From Myxococcales bacterium (GTDB lineage: Bacteria; Myxococcota_A; Polyangia; Haliangiales; Haliangiaceae), in assembly GCA_016720595.1 (NCBI GenBank), contig JADKKI010000024.1, forward strand, positions 1 through 64,000: 64,000 bases of DNA, in the 5' to 3' direction. A program made the translations under genes and the position numbers. Positions 8,918 through 16,325 of the stretch are shown here, piece after piece (the stretch's first letter is position 1; every line of letters begins with the position of its first letter). A model generated the notes under the pieces. It was not told where the DNA came from. It made no database searches and saw nothing but the letters and a program-made list of their open reading frames with translations.

Positions 8918-9553
8918 ATGAGCCGCCCCCTGGTGTTCGCGACCCGCAATCCCGGCAAGCTCGTGGAGCTGCGGCAGCTGTTGCCCGGCATCGAGGTCCT
9001 CAGCGTCGACGAGGCCGCGCACCTGATCGGCACCCGGATCGCCGAGGTGATCGAGGACGCGGATACGTTCGAGGGCAACGCGATCAAGAAGGCGCGCGAG
9101 GTCTCCGAGCTCACCGGCTTCCCCGCCCTCGCCGATGACTCGGGCCTCGAGGTCGACGCGCTCGACGGCGCGCCCGGCGTGTACAGCGCGCGCTATGCCG
9201 GCGAACACGCCGGCGATGCGGCGAACAACACCAAGCTCCTCGCGGCCCTCGCGGGCGTGCCCGCCGAGCGCAGGACCGCGCGGTTCCGCTGCGTGCTCGC
9301 GCTCGCGGACGTCCGCGGCCCCCTCGGCCGCGAGACCATCACGACCCACGGCGTGGCCGAGGGCGTGCTGCTCGAGGAGCTGCGCGGCACGGGCGGCTTC
9401 GGGTACGACCCGCTGTTCCTGTTCCCCGCGCTCGGCCAGACCTTCGCCGAGCTCGGCGTGGGCACCAAGGGCGACCTCTCGCACCGCGCGCAGGCGATGC
9501 GCGCGATCCGGCCGAAGCTGCTCGCCTATCTGCAGCAACAGCTCGAAGTCTGA
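8918..9553 (+). CDS. rdgB: non-canonical purine NTP pyrophosphatase (RdgB/HAM1 family)
   Basis: This is 211 residues. The family motifs are all present: [15 protein letters not shown] near the N-terminus, [28 protein letters not shown] in the middle, [13 protein letters not shown], and DLSHRAQAM near the C-terminus. The enzyme hydrolyses dITP, dXTP and ITP to the monophosphate plus pyrophosphate, keeping deaminated purines out of DNA and RNA. ATG 8918 follows the rph stop by two bases, so the two genes form an operon. A hairpin at 9559-9584 follows the stop. Confidence 0.96.
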   Translation: MSRPLVFATRNPGKLVELRQLLPGIEVLSVDEAAHLIGTRIAEVIEDADTFEGNAIKKAREVSELTGFPALADDSGLEVDALDGAPGVYSARYAGEHAGDAANNTKLLAALAGVPAERRTARFRCVLALADVRGPLGRETITTHGVAEGVLLEELRGTGGFGYDPLFLFPALGQTFAELGVGTKGDLSHRAQAMRAIRPKLLAYLQQQLEV

Positions 9554-9558
9554 GCACG

Positions 9559-9584
9559 CGAGGGCACCGCGCTTGGGTGCCTCG
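9559..9584 (+). terminator. candidate terminator hairpin after rdgB
   Basis: CGAG-G-GCACC (9559-9568) pairs with GGTGC-CTCG (9576-9584): nine pairs with one bulged G and a seven-base loop. It starts five bases after the rdgB stop. It lacks a T-run, so it may act with Rho or simply protect the mRNA end. The possible GTG at 9577 lies inside the stem, which argues for a later start of the next gene. Confidence 0.45.
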
Positions 9585-9615
9585 CCCCCGTGCCCTCAGC
9601 TGGTACACTGCTGCT

Positions 9616-10002
9616 GTGCCGGCGATCGTGGACAGCCTGCGTGACCTGCTCCTTCGCCATGCGGAGGATGTGGTGGCCGCCTACCTGTTCGGCAGCGAAG
9701 CCCGTGGGACCGCGGGGCCGCAGAGCGACGTCGACGTGGCACTCCTGATGCGAGCCTCGCCGCCGCGGACCCTGCTCGCGCAGCCGTTCGCGCTCGCCGA
9801 CGACCTTGCGGTGCATCTCGGCCGCCCGGTCGAGATCATCGTGTTGAACGATGCCCCCGTCGATCTCGTGCACCGCGTCCTCCACGATGGCGTGCTCCTC
9901 GTCGATCGAGATCCGAGTGCACGGATCCGCTTCGAGGTCTCGGCGCGGAACGCCTACTTCGATCTCAAGCCATTTCTCGATCGCTATCGGCGGACGGCAT
10001 GA
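9616..10002 (+). CDS. mntA: MNT-family minimal nucleotidyltransferase antitoxin
   Basis: This is 128 residues from GTG 9616; an in-frame GTG at 9577 is possible but falls in a hairpin. The signature GSEARGTAGPQSDVDV is a perfect GSx10DxD nucleotidyltransferase motif at about residues 28-41, and EIIVLNDAP gives the third acidic-strand region. MntA proteins inactivate their partner HEPN toxin by attaching AMP to a Tyr next to its RNase motif. The gene overlaps the HEPN gene (ATGA), the usual order and coupling of mntA-hepT modules. Many such modules are found in mobile or accessory regions, but here it sits directly after a housekeeping pair. Confidence 0.88.
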   Translation: MPAIVDSLRDLLLRHAEDVVAAYLFGSEARGTAGPQSDVDVALLMRASPPRTLLAQPFALADDLAVHLGRPVEIIVLNDAPVDLVHRVLHDGVLLVDRDPSARIRFEVSARNAYFDLKPFLDRYRRTA

Positions 10003-10421
10003 CCGACGAAGCCCTCCTTGCAAAGCGGCTGGCGTTCATCGAGACCTGCGTCCAGGAGCTGCGAACCCTCGCGAACATCGATCGAATCGAGCATGACGTA
10101 CGCGAGGCACGCTTTGTCGAGCACACGCTCCAGCTCGCGATCCAGGCGGCGCTCGACGTCGCGTCGCACATCGTCTCGGATCGCCGGCTCGGGGAGCCCG
10201 CGACGAACCAGCAGCTGTTCGCACTCCTCGTCGCGGACGGCTGGCTGACCAGCGAGCTGCTGCCGGCGTTGCGTGCGATGGCTGGGTTCCGCAACGTGCT
10301 GGTCCATGGCTACACCGAGGTCGACCGCGCCATCGTCAAGGACGTGGTGGAGCACCGGCTCGGCGACCTGCTCGCGCTCGTGACGCAGATCCGCGCTCGC
10401 CTGGCCTCACCGCCGTCGTAG
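9999..10421 (+). CDS. hepT: HEPN (DUF86/HepT-like) ribonuclease toxin
   Basis: This is a 140-residue all-helical protein. The catalytic HEPN motif RNVLVHGY (Rx4HxY) is intact at about residues 98-105, just after LLPALRAMAGF. HEPN dimers cut RNA, often tRNA or mRNA; the Tyr of the motif is the residue modified by MntA. The ATG at 9999 overlaps the mntA stop, so toxin and antitoxin are co-translated. It was assigned HepT because of the DUF86-type length and partner. Function follows from the family, and activity here is untested. Confidence 0.88.
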   Translation: MTDEALLAKRLAFIETCVQELRTLANIDRIEHDVREARFVEHTLQLAIQAALDVASHIVSDRRLGEPATNQQLFALLVADGWLTSELLPALRAMAGFRNVLVHGYTEVDRAIVKDVVEHRLGDLLALVTQIRARLASPPS

Positions 10422-10432
10422 CGACACAGCTT

Positions 10433-10460
10433 CGCACCGTGCAAGTCGGAGCCCGGTGCG
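10433..10460. terminator. candidate bidirectional hairpin between convergent genes
   Basis: CGCACCG (10433-10439) and CGGTGCG (10454-10460) are perfect 7-bp inverted arms around a 14-base loop. The element fills the 41-base gap between the hepT stop and the stop of the minus-strand gene at 10463. It has no T-tract on either side. Position rather than classical form suggests termination. Confidence 0.4.
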
Positions 10461-10462
10461 GC

Positions 10463-11110
10463 TCAGGGGCTCGTGCGGACCGAGAGCTCGAGCTCGCCGA
10501 TCACCCTCGGTAGCAGCGGCGGCCTCCAGCCCCTCACCGCGCGCGTCAGACATCGCTTCACGCGCTGCTGGTCCGGCGGCGTCGAGCCGTCGCCCGTGTC
10601 CGAGTGGAACTGCCAGGCGGGTAGCCACGCGGTGGTCGCGCGCTTGCGCACGTCGAGCATCACGCGCACCGTGCGCGGCTTGCGATCGCACGCCGCGAGC
10701 GCCGCCCGCCTGTCGGGGTCGAGCAGCGTGGCCAGCTCCGCGGGTACGTCACGCCACTCCTTGAACGCCACCTGCGTGCCGATCTCGATGGCGAGCAGGA
10801 CGTGATCGATCTCGGCCGGCAGTGGCGGGAGCTGGATCTTGGCGCTCGCCCGGCCCAGACACCTCTCCTCGGGCGTCGGGCCGCGGTACCCCAGCCCATA
10901 GATCGGCATCCCCACCGACGTCGAGCCACCCTTGCTGCGCGTCGCGCTGATGCCGATCGTCCGAGGGAGCTTGTCGCGCACGCAGGCGCGCAGCTCCGCA
11001 TCGACCGGGGCCTCCGCGGCCGCGAGCAAGGCCGGGAGGTCATCCCACGACGGGGACGGGGCGGCCTGGGCCGTACCCGCGAGCATCAGGATCCCGAGGA
11101 CACGGCGCAT
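10463..11110 (-). CDS. exported protein of unknown function
   Basis: ATG 11110 gives 215 residues with a short signal peptide (MRRVLGILMLAGTAQA). The longer frame upstream is antisense to other sequence and lacks protein character. The mature protein has five cysteines (RACVRDKLP, EERCLGRA, ALAACDRKP, VKRCLTRAVRG). The last ~40 residues (RVKRCLTRAVRGWRPPLLPRVIGELELSVRTSP) resemble the C-terminal repeat found in myxobacterial AgmX/TonB-like periplasmic proteins, though I cannot confirm this. A periplasmic location is expected. No catalytic motif was seen. Confidence 0.65.
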   Translation of the reverse strand: MRRVLGILMLAGTAQAAPSPSWDDLPALLAAAEAPVDAELRACVRDKLPRTIGISATRSKGGSTSVGMPIYGLGYRGPTPEERCLGRASAKIQLPPLPAEIDHVLLAIEIGTQVAFKEWRDVPAELATLLDPDRRAALAACDRKPRTVRVMLDVRKRATTAWLPAWQFHSDTGDGSTPPDQQRVKRCLTRAVRGWRPPLLPRVIGELELSVRTSP

Positions 11111-11181
11111 GCCCGTACTGTCATCGAGACGCGGACGGGTGTCGCGGTGTTGACCGAAATCGACGACGGGTCGTTGCGCGG

Positions 11182-12477
11182 TCAGGGCGCGAGGCGGTGG
11201 GTGCCGTCGCGCAGGGTCGCGCCCCACGTCGCCTCGATCGCCGTCACCTGCGCCGCGAGCCGCGCTTCGGCAGCAGCGGGCGTGACGATCGTGTTGTTCG
11301 CGGCGTCGACGGTCGCGTCCGCGGCGAAGTCGAAGCTGTGGGCGACGTTGTCGTGCACGACGTTGCCCGCGGCCATGCCGAGCTTCTGGCCGAGCATCAC
11401 CCACGGGTGCGCCGCGCCGCCCCACCGCGTGTAGGTGAGGTTGTTGACGATGCGCGAACCCTGCGCGTCGTAGAGCGAGACGCCGTGGTAGTGGTCGACG
11501 AACACCACGTTGTCCTCGACGACGAAGTTGACCAGTGGCCCGTCGAAGAAGCCGATGCCCTGAAGCTGATTGGTGAGGGGCTGCGCCGCGTTCTCGCGAT
11601 TGACGACGACGTTTCCCCGCAGCGTCACGTCGCGGACGGTGCCGGTGCCCACGTTGAACAGGAAGCACTGGATCGCGTCGTCGTGGTTGTCATCGCCATC
11701 GGCGGCGCTCACGTAGACGTTCTTGATCACGTTGTCGATCACCTTGTCGCCGTCGCGCGTGACGCGGATGCCATCGCCGGAGAAGTTCGCGACGAGGTTG
11801 CCCTCGACCGTCGAATCGAACGAGGTGATCGAGATCCCGAACCGGACGTTGTACACGTGCGTCGTGCGGACCGTCAGCCCGGTGCCATTTCGCCCCATCA
11901 GGATCCCGCTGTGGGCCGCCATCCACTCGGCCGCAGTCCAGGTCGTGGTGTCCGCGGTGTCGAACACGGCGCTCTGCTCGAGCACGAGATCCGTCGACGT
12001 ACCCGCCTCGCCGAGCGACACGATCACGCTGGTATAGGGCATGGCCGAGAACGACGGGCTGATCGTCAGCCCCCGCAGGTGCCAGCCACTCCCCTTGCGG
12101 ATCTCGAGGCGGCCGAGCTTCGGCGACGCCCCCGGCGCCGCGCGGATGATCACCGCGGTCGCGTGGGTGCCCTCGAACACCGCATTGCCGTGATTGCCGT
12201 CGCGGAGCACGAGCGTCTTGCCATCAGGGACGGTGGCGATCAGGCCCGCGGCGATCGAATCGGCGAGGCCGGGCCACGGCGCCTCGGCCGTGCCCGGCGC
12301 GGTCGCGCTGCCCGTCGCCGGATCGAGGTAGATCGCGTCGTCGGGGATCGGGTCCTCGATCACGCCCGCGTCGACGTCGATGACATCGTCCCCCGAGGGA
12401 CCACCGCTGCTACCGCCGCACGCGGCGACGATCGCGAAGACGGCGAGGACCGGCTGCAACGGGCGCATGCCGACCAT
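11182..12477 (-). CDS. parallel beta-helix lipoprotein (pectate-lyase-like fold)
   Basis: This is 431 residues from ATG 12477 (ATG 12468 is an alternative). The signal peptide ends in a lipobox (VAACGGSSGG), followed by an Asp/Gly-rich linker. Residues ~45-70 (YLDPATGSATAPGTAEAPWPGLADSI) are typical of the leading strand of extracellular right-handed beta-helix proteins. The following ~330 residues show repeating coils: LEIRKGSGWHLRGLTIS, NNLTYTRWGG and GNVVHDNVAHS. It may bind or cleave polysaccharide at the cell surface. I see no clear catalytic Asp/Arg set, so enzymatic activity is open. It precedes the tRNA-His gene on the same strand order. Confidence 0.75.
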   Translation of the reverse strand: MVGMRPLQPVLAVFAIVAACGGSSGGPSGDDVIDVDAGVIEDPIPDDAIYLDPATGSATAPGTAEAPWPGLADSIAAGLIATVPDGKTLVLRDGNHGNAVFEGTHATAVIIRAAPGASPKLGRLEIRKGSGWHLRGLTISPSFSAMPYTSVIVSLGEAGTSTDLVLEQSAVFDTADTTTWTAAEWMAAHSGILMGRNGTGLTVRTTHVYNVRFGISITSFDSTVEGNLVANFSGDGIRVTRDGDKVIDNVIKNVYVSAADGDDNHDDAIQCFLFNVGTGTVRDVTLRGNVVVNRENAAQPLTNQLQGIGFFDGPLVNFVVEDNVVFVDHYHGVSLYDAQGSRIVNNLTYTRWGGAAHPWVMLGQKLGMAAGNVVHDNVAHSFDFAADATVDAANNTIVTPAAAEARLAAQVTAIEATWGATLRDGTHRLAP

Positions 12478-12505
12478 GCTACCGGAACGATCAGGGAAAC
12501 TTCGG

Positions 12506-12579
12506 GGCGATCGACGGGGCTCGAACCCGCGACATCCAGGACCACAACCTGGCGCTCTACCAACTGAGCTACGACCGCC
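12506..12579 (-). tRNA. tRNA-His (GTG anticodon)
   Basis: The minus strand folds into a full cloverleaf. An 8-bp acceptor stem (GGCGGTCG with CGATCGCC) includes the extra G-1:C73 pair that marks tRNA-His. The D arm is GCTC-AGTTGGTA-GAGC, the anticodon stem CCAGG/CCTGG encloses TTGTGGT (anticodon GTG), and the T arm has TTCGAGC. The genomic sequence after C73 is CCG, so the terminal A of CCA is not encoded and must be added by the CCA-adding enzyme. Confidence 0.96.
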
Positions 12580-12680
12580 GTGAGGCTGGTTAATTACCGG
12601 AGACGGGCCGGAATCGCAACCCCGGAGGTGGGCGTTGGGCTAACGGCGTGATCCGACGGGGACACGCGGGGGGCTGAAAA

Positions 12681-13039
12681 CGACGCCAACGCGACGGTTC
12701 GCCGTGAGCGCCCGCGGAGCGGATGGGGTCGGGGCCGCGCGCAGCAGCTCACGGCGAACCTCGCGTGCCCGCGTTCTGCGGTGGGGAGATCCAGCCTTGC
12801 AGGGCCCCGCGGCAGGATCCGGAATCACCGCCGCCACTGACGACGTCAACGCGACGGTTCGCCGTGAGCGCCCGCGGAGCGGATGGGGTCGGGGCGGCGA
12901 CTGTAACTACAGCGGCGGGTGCTTGTCCCGCGCGTACCTCGGCCTCGCTCGCGCAGGCGCCGACGGTTCTTCGGCAGGCGCTGTCCCCGACGCCCATCCG
13001 CGCAGCAGCTCACGGCGAACCTCGCGTGTGCGCGTTCTG
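12681..13039. repeat. two related palindromic repeat elements beside tRNA-His
   Basis: The gene-free stretch 12580-13095 contains two copies of a composite element. The left part is a 56-bp direct repeat with one mismatch (12681-12736 and 12841-12896, exactly 160 bp apart). The right part, ending in CGCGTTCTGC, is repeated at about 12738-12779 and 12998-13039. In each copy the left arm GGTTCGCCGTGAGC (12696-12709; 12856-12869) faces its perfect complement (12747-12760; 13008-13021). The loop is 37 bases in copy 1 and 138 bases in copy 2, so copy 2 contains about 100 extra bases. The rest of the gap shows no gene. Confidence 0.8.
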
Positions 13040-13095
13040 CTCTGCATGGACCGTAGGCTCTACCGAGTGGGCGCGCCCTACGGAGCGCCCCAGAC

Positions 13096-14445
13096 CTAGG
13101 CCGCCGGAGCCCGCCGCGCCGCCATGATCTTCACGAACGACTTCGACCGGATCTCTTCGAGCGAGAGGCCCGTCAGCAGCGCCTCCTCCTCGGTGACCGC
13201 ACCGCAGGCGATGCCGCGGAGGAAGTAGTTGAGCAGCCCCTGCCCCGTCGCCGCGTCATCGAACACGTCGCCCACGAGCGTGGCCTGGGCCGCCTTGTCC
13301 ACGAAGTTCTTGAGCCGCTCCGAGGCGGGCGCGAGGCCATCGAGGAAGAACCCGTAGACCGCGCCGTAGCGCGTGGGCAGCTGGCCGGGGTGGAGATCCC
13401 AGCCCTGGTAGAAGCCGTTGACCAGCGAGTGGCGAACGTCATCGGCGTGGAGGCGCCAGGCGGAGAACACCGCGTTGCGGTTGTCGCGCTTCTGCAGGTC
13501 CGAGAGATCGGCGCCGCGATGAACGGGCACCGGCATGATGTTGGTCGCGCCATCGGACAGCATGACGCCGGTCCCGGCGAACGAGACCTTCATGACGTGC
13601 TTCGCGAAATCGCACGCCGGGTGGCGCATCTTCTGGTGCGCGGCCGTGATGTCGCAGTTCGCCGTGTAGTCGTACGTCCCGAAGTGCGCGCCCATGAGGC
13701 GGCCATCGGCGCAGCGGTGGAGGCGCGGCAGCACGCTCCGGCCCTGGGTATCGAAGATGCTCTGCGTGGTCTCGACCATGAACTCCATCTTCAGCGTGCG
13801 ATGCGGAAGATCGAGGCGGTCCTCGAGGAGCTCGAACACGTCCACCAGCGCCTCGACGTCGGTCTTGCTGGTGATCTTCGGCAGCGTGACCACGAAGTTC
13901 TGCGGCAGCTGACCGCCCGACTTCTCGAGCAGCTCGGTGACGAAGATGTCGAGCGTGCGGAACGAGCGCGCCGCGAGATCGCGGGTCAGCGGCTTGATCC
14001 GGATGCCGAGGAACGGCGGCAGCGTGCCCGCGCCGTGCGCGATCGCGACCTGGTGCGCGGCAGCGGCGGCGTGGCCGTCCTCCTCCTCGTCGGAGCGGTT
14101 GCCGTAGCCATCCTCGAAGTCGATCCGGAAGTCCTCCACGGCCTCGCGCCGGAGCTTCTCGCGCACGCGCTCGTAGACCTTCGGGCCGAGCGCGCCAGCA
14201 ATGCCGATCGCTTCGGCGAAGGTGGCGGCATCCGGCGCGTAGGTGTCGAGCGAGCGGATCGCCAGCTCGCCGAGCTTGTTCGCGGTCTCGGCGTTGAACA
14301 GGTGCGCACCGCCATAGACCGTGTGCACGGGCTGGCGCGCGCCGGAATCTCCCGGGTACAGCTCGAAGACTTCTTTCTGCGCCTTGTGGACGCGATCGAG
14401 GGCCTTGGACAGCTTCTTCTCGGAGAGCGTGGTGCGAACCGACAT
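13096..14445 (-). CDS. HpcH/HpaI-aldolase/citrate-lyase-like TIM-barrel protein (DUF6986-type)
   Basis: This is 449 residues from ATG 14445 (MSVRTTLSEKKL); ATG 14463 would add six residues. The pattern fits the PEP/pyruvate-kinase-like TIM barrel of citrate-lyase beta/HpcH enzymes. DFRIDFEDGYGNRSDEEED carries acidic metal ligands at about residues 112-130, IRIKPLT holds a substrate-binding Arg, and LKMEFMVET supplies a second Glu. I believe homologues occur beside allantoin genes in actinobacteria. Here the gene lies about 1.5 kb from a ureide operon, so handling of glyoxylate or ureidoglycolate is a reasonable guess. The reaction is not known. Confidence 0.7.
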   Translation of the reverse strand: MSVRTTLSEKKLSKALDRVHKAQKEVFELYPGDSGARQPVHTVYGGAHLFNAETANKLGELAIRSLDTYAPDAATFAEAIGIAGALGPKVYERVREKLRREAVEDFRIDFEDGYGNRSDEEEDGHAAAAAHQVAIAHGAGTLPPFLGIRIKPLTRDLAARSFRTLDIFVTELLEKSGGQLPQNFVVTLPKITSKTDVEALVDVFELLEDRLDLPHRTLKMEFMVETTQSIFDTQGRSVLPRLHRCADGRLMGAHFGTYDYTANCDITAAHQKMRHPACDFAKHVMKVSFAGTGVMLSDGATNIMPVPVHRGADLSDLQKRDNRNAVFSAWRLHADDVRHSLVNGFYQGWDLHPGQLPTRYGAVYGFFLDGLAPASERLKNFVDKAAQATLVGDVFDDAATGQGLLNYFLRGIACGAVTEEEALLTGLSLEEIRSKSFVKIMAARRAPAA

Positions 14446-14454
14446 GGTGAGGCG

Positions 14455-14688
14455 TTGTATCATGCGAGAAATGCTGGGTGGGCTGAGGATCGGGCGACGC
14501 CGAAGCCAGATCCGGAGAACGAGGGGCCCGGCCTGGGCTGGGGCCTGTTCCTCGGCGGTGTGGGCGCCGCGATCCCACTGACCTGGGCGGCCGTGGACTG
14601 CGACCTCACCGGTTGCAAGGAGGTCGCGACGCTCGGCCTGGTCGCTGATGGCCTCCTGATGTTGCTGCTGCTCGTGGGCACGCGCTGA
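14455..14688 (+). CDS. possible small membrane protein (doubtful start)
   Basis: A plus-strand frame ending at 14688 reads GWGLFLGGVGAAIPLTWAAVDCDLTGCKEVATLGLVADGLLMLLLLVGTR. That is two hydrophobic segments separated by a short polar loop with two Cys, which looks like a real small membrane protein. No ATG or GTG lies near its beginning; the best start is TTG 14455, giving 77 residues and overlapping the divergent DUF6986 gene. It could be the remnant of a longer gene. The stop abuts the stop of the minus-strand lipoprotein at 14689. Confidence 0.35.
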   Translation: MYHARNAGWAEDRATPKPDPENEGPGLGWGLFLGGVGAAIPLTWAAVDCDLTGCKEVATLGLVADGLLMLLLLVGTR

Positions 14689-15495
14689 TCACGGCGAGCG
14701 CGTCGTATCCCCGGAGGTCAGCGGGTGCGAGGTCGGGCACGCGAGGCAGACGTCGATCGAGGTCCCGATCAGGCTGGTCACCTTGTCGATCGGGAACAGC
14801 GTCGCTCCGACGACGAACAGGTTGTCTGCATCGTCATGGACCAGCCCCGTCATGAACGGCGCACCCGGGTTCGGTGACCCGATCGGGACCGCGGTCGCGG
14901 CCGCGAGATCGATCGTGTACAGCTGCTTCGTCGTGTTGGTGTACCAGTACCAGGTCCCATCCGAGGTCTGCGTGATGTCCCCGCCGCTGACCGCCGGCGT
15001 CAGCGCGGTGACCGAGATCCCGGCGATCCCACTCCCCGGCGTGAAGCTCGTGATGCGGCTCGTAGTCTGGCTGATCCCCACGAGCATGTTGCCCACGCGC
15101 TCGAGCGCCGAGAAGTCGCTGACCGGCCCGGTCTCCGCCGCCACCGTGAACGGCGACAGCGTGATCTTCACGAACGTGGTCCCTGACGCATAGAGCGTGT
15201 TGGCGTCCCAGTATGCGAGGCCGATCATCGTCCCGAACGACGGCGGGATATTGCCCACGAGCACGAGCTGCCCCGTCACGAGATCCACTTCGAGCAGCTC
15301 GGCGGGCGCAGCCCCATTGCCGCTGATCAGGTAGTACTTCGTGGCGCCCGCCGGCGCATCACTCCCGGCCCCATCGCCGTCGGGTGTGCCGTCGACAGCA
15401 GCATCACCCGTGCGCGTCACGGGATCGAATCCGAGCCGTCCACACGCTCCGCACACCATCGCCAGCACGAGCCACCGCACAGCCCATCGTCGCAC
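14689..15495 (-). CDS. lipoprotein with beta-propeller-like body
   Basis: This is 268 residues. The signal peptide MRRWAVRWLVLAMVCGAC ends in a lipobox, and the mature start CGRLGFDPV is a recurrent lipoprotein start in some myxobacteria. An Asp/Gly-rich linker (DAAVDGTPDGDGAGSD) follows. The body has repeated strands (YLISGNGAAPAELLEVDLVTGQLVLVG; LYTIDLAAATAVPIGSP) like those of propeller proteins that summarise data tracks. It probably works at the cell surface. No catalytic motif was found. Confidence 0.7.
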   Translation of the reverse strand: MRRWAVRWLVLAMVCGACGRLGFDPVTRTGDAAVDGTPDGDGAGSDAPAGATKYYLISGNGAAPAELLEVDLVTGQLVLVGNIPPSFGTMIGLAYWDANTLYASGTTFVKITLSPFTVAAETGPVSDFSALERVGNMLVGISQTTSRITSFTPGSGIAGISVTALTPAVSGGDITQTSDGTWYWYTNTTKQLYTIDLAAATAVPIGSPNPGAPFMTGLVHDDADNLFVVGATLFPIDKVTSLIGTSIDVCLACPTSHPLTSGDTTRSP

Positions 15496-15554
15496 GACCT
15501 CGCGCGATCCTGGTAAAACCTGATGGGCCCTCGAGAAGGGACGAAAGGATCACC

Positions 15555-15992
15555 ATGGGGAACGCGTTCGTACACACCGAGCTGTCCGTCGACGACGTCG
15601 CGGCGGCCAAGAAGTTCTACAAGGGGCTGTTCGACTGGAAGCTCGATGACCTGGGCCCGGAGATGGGCAACTACGTCATGATCGATCTGGGCAGCAAGAC
15701 GTCCGGCGGCGGGATCACCGGCAAGATGAGCCCCACGCAGCCGACCGCCTGGCTCAGCTACGTCGAGGTCGCGAGCGTGAAGGCGACGATGGCGAAGGCC
15801 GAGAAGGCCGGCGCGACGGTGGTCGTCGATTACCAGGAGATCGGGACCATGGGCGCGATCGGCGTGTTCCTCGATCCCCAGGGCGCCGCGCTGGGCCTGT
15901 GGGAGAAGGGCAAGCCCGCCGCCAAGAAGCCCGCGGCCAAGAAGCCCGCGGCCAAGAAGCCCGCGGCCAAGAAGCCCGCGAAGCGGAAGTAG
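15555..15992 (+). CDS. VOC-family (glyoxalase/bleomycin-resistance fold) protein with Lys-rich repeat tail
   Basis: This is 145 residues from ATG 15555, with AAAGGA upstream as ribosome-binding site. Residues 1-117 form one VOC module: FVHTELSVDDVAAAKKFYKGLFDWKL, NYVMIDLG, and GVFLDPQGAALGLWEK. The expected metal ligands, His near the N-terminus (H7) and Glu at the end of the last strand, are present. The C-terminus is four perfect KPAAK units followed by KPAKRK, giving a strongly basic tail like histone H1 or bacterial AlgP proteins, so nucleic-acid or polyanion binding is likely. Enzymatic substrate is unknown. The stop abuts the uraH stop with no spacer. Confidence 0.8.
   Translation: MGNAFVHTELSVDDVAAAKKFYKGLFDWKLDDLGPEMGNYVMIDLGSKTSGGGITGKMSPTQPTAWLSYVEVASVKATMAKAEKAGATVVVDYQEIGTMGAIGVFLDPQGAALGLWEKGKPAAKKPAAKKPAAKKPAAKKPAKRK
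15912..15971 (+). repeat. four tandem 15-bp repeats encoding KPAAK
   Basis: The unit is AAGCCCGCSGCCAAG, four copies head to tail and nearly identical (only the first has GCC in place of GCG). Near-perfect DNA identity, not only amino-acid identity, points to recent slippage or expansion, so copy number is likely to vary between strains. Confidence 0.9.
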
Positions 15993-16325
15993 TCAGCTGC
16001 CGCGATAGGTGGAGAACGCGAACGGCGAGAGCAGGAGCGGCACGTGATAGTGCGCCGCGCCGTCGACGACGGTGAACTGGATCTCCACCACCGGAAAGAA
16101 CCCGGTGACGAGCTGAGCCGCGAAGTACTGACCGGTCTGAAACCGGATCCGATACTGCGCGGGCATCACGGGCCCCGGCGGCGTCAGGGTCTTCAGCCGC
16201 CCATCCGCGTCGGTGATGCCGCCGCCGATCAGGTGCCAGGTGCCGTTGTCGTCGCGTTCGAGCTCGATCGCGATGCCGGCGCCGGGCTTGCCGAGGGAGG
16301 TATCGAGGACGTGGGTGGTGATCAT
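15993..16325 (-). CDS. uraH: 5-hydroxyisourate hydrolase (transthyretin-like)
   Basis: This is 110 residues from ATG 16325, the usual length. THVLDTSLGKPGAGIAIEL at the N-terminus, the central FQTGQYFAAQ region, FFPVVEIQF, and the C-terminal tetrapeptide YRGS (family signature YRGS) are all present. Catalytic His (THVLD), Arg (YRIRF) and His (HYHVPLLLSPF) are in place. It converts 5-hydroxyisourate to OHCU in urate breakdown. The ATG overlaps the stop of the fused allantoicase/OHCU decarboxylase gene (ATGA), so it is the last gene of the allB operon. Confidence 0.95.
   Translation of the reverse strand: MITTHVLDTSLGKPGAGIAIELERDDNGTWHLIGGGITDADGRLKTLTPPGPVMPAQYRIRFQTGQYFAAQLVTGFFPVVEIQFTVVDGAAHYHVPLLLSPFAFSTYRGS

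Noticed and set aside
9577..9615. GTG 9577 as start of mntA
   Set aside because: It lies inside the hairpin at 9559-9584, and the extra residues (PRPRALSWYTAA) do not fit the family.
11197..12567. Long plus-strand frame opposite the beta-helix lipoprotein
   Set aside because: Composition (Arg/Asp/Val-rich, no domain) is that of an antisense shadow in high-GC DNA; the minus-strand frame has a lipobox and repeats.
12580..13095. Integrative element using tRNA-His as attachment site
   Set aside because: No integrase gene and no direct repeat of the tRNA 3' end were found nearby.
14463..14463. ATG 14463 as start of the DUF6986-type gene
   Set aside because: It adds only MIQRLT and neither start has a strong ribosome-binding site; ATG 14445 was preferred, though the choice is weak.
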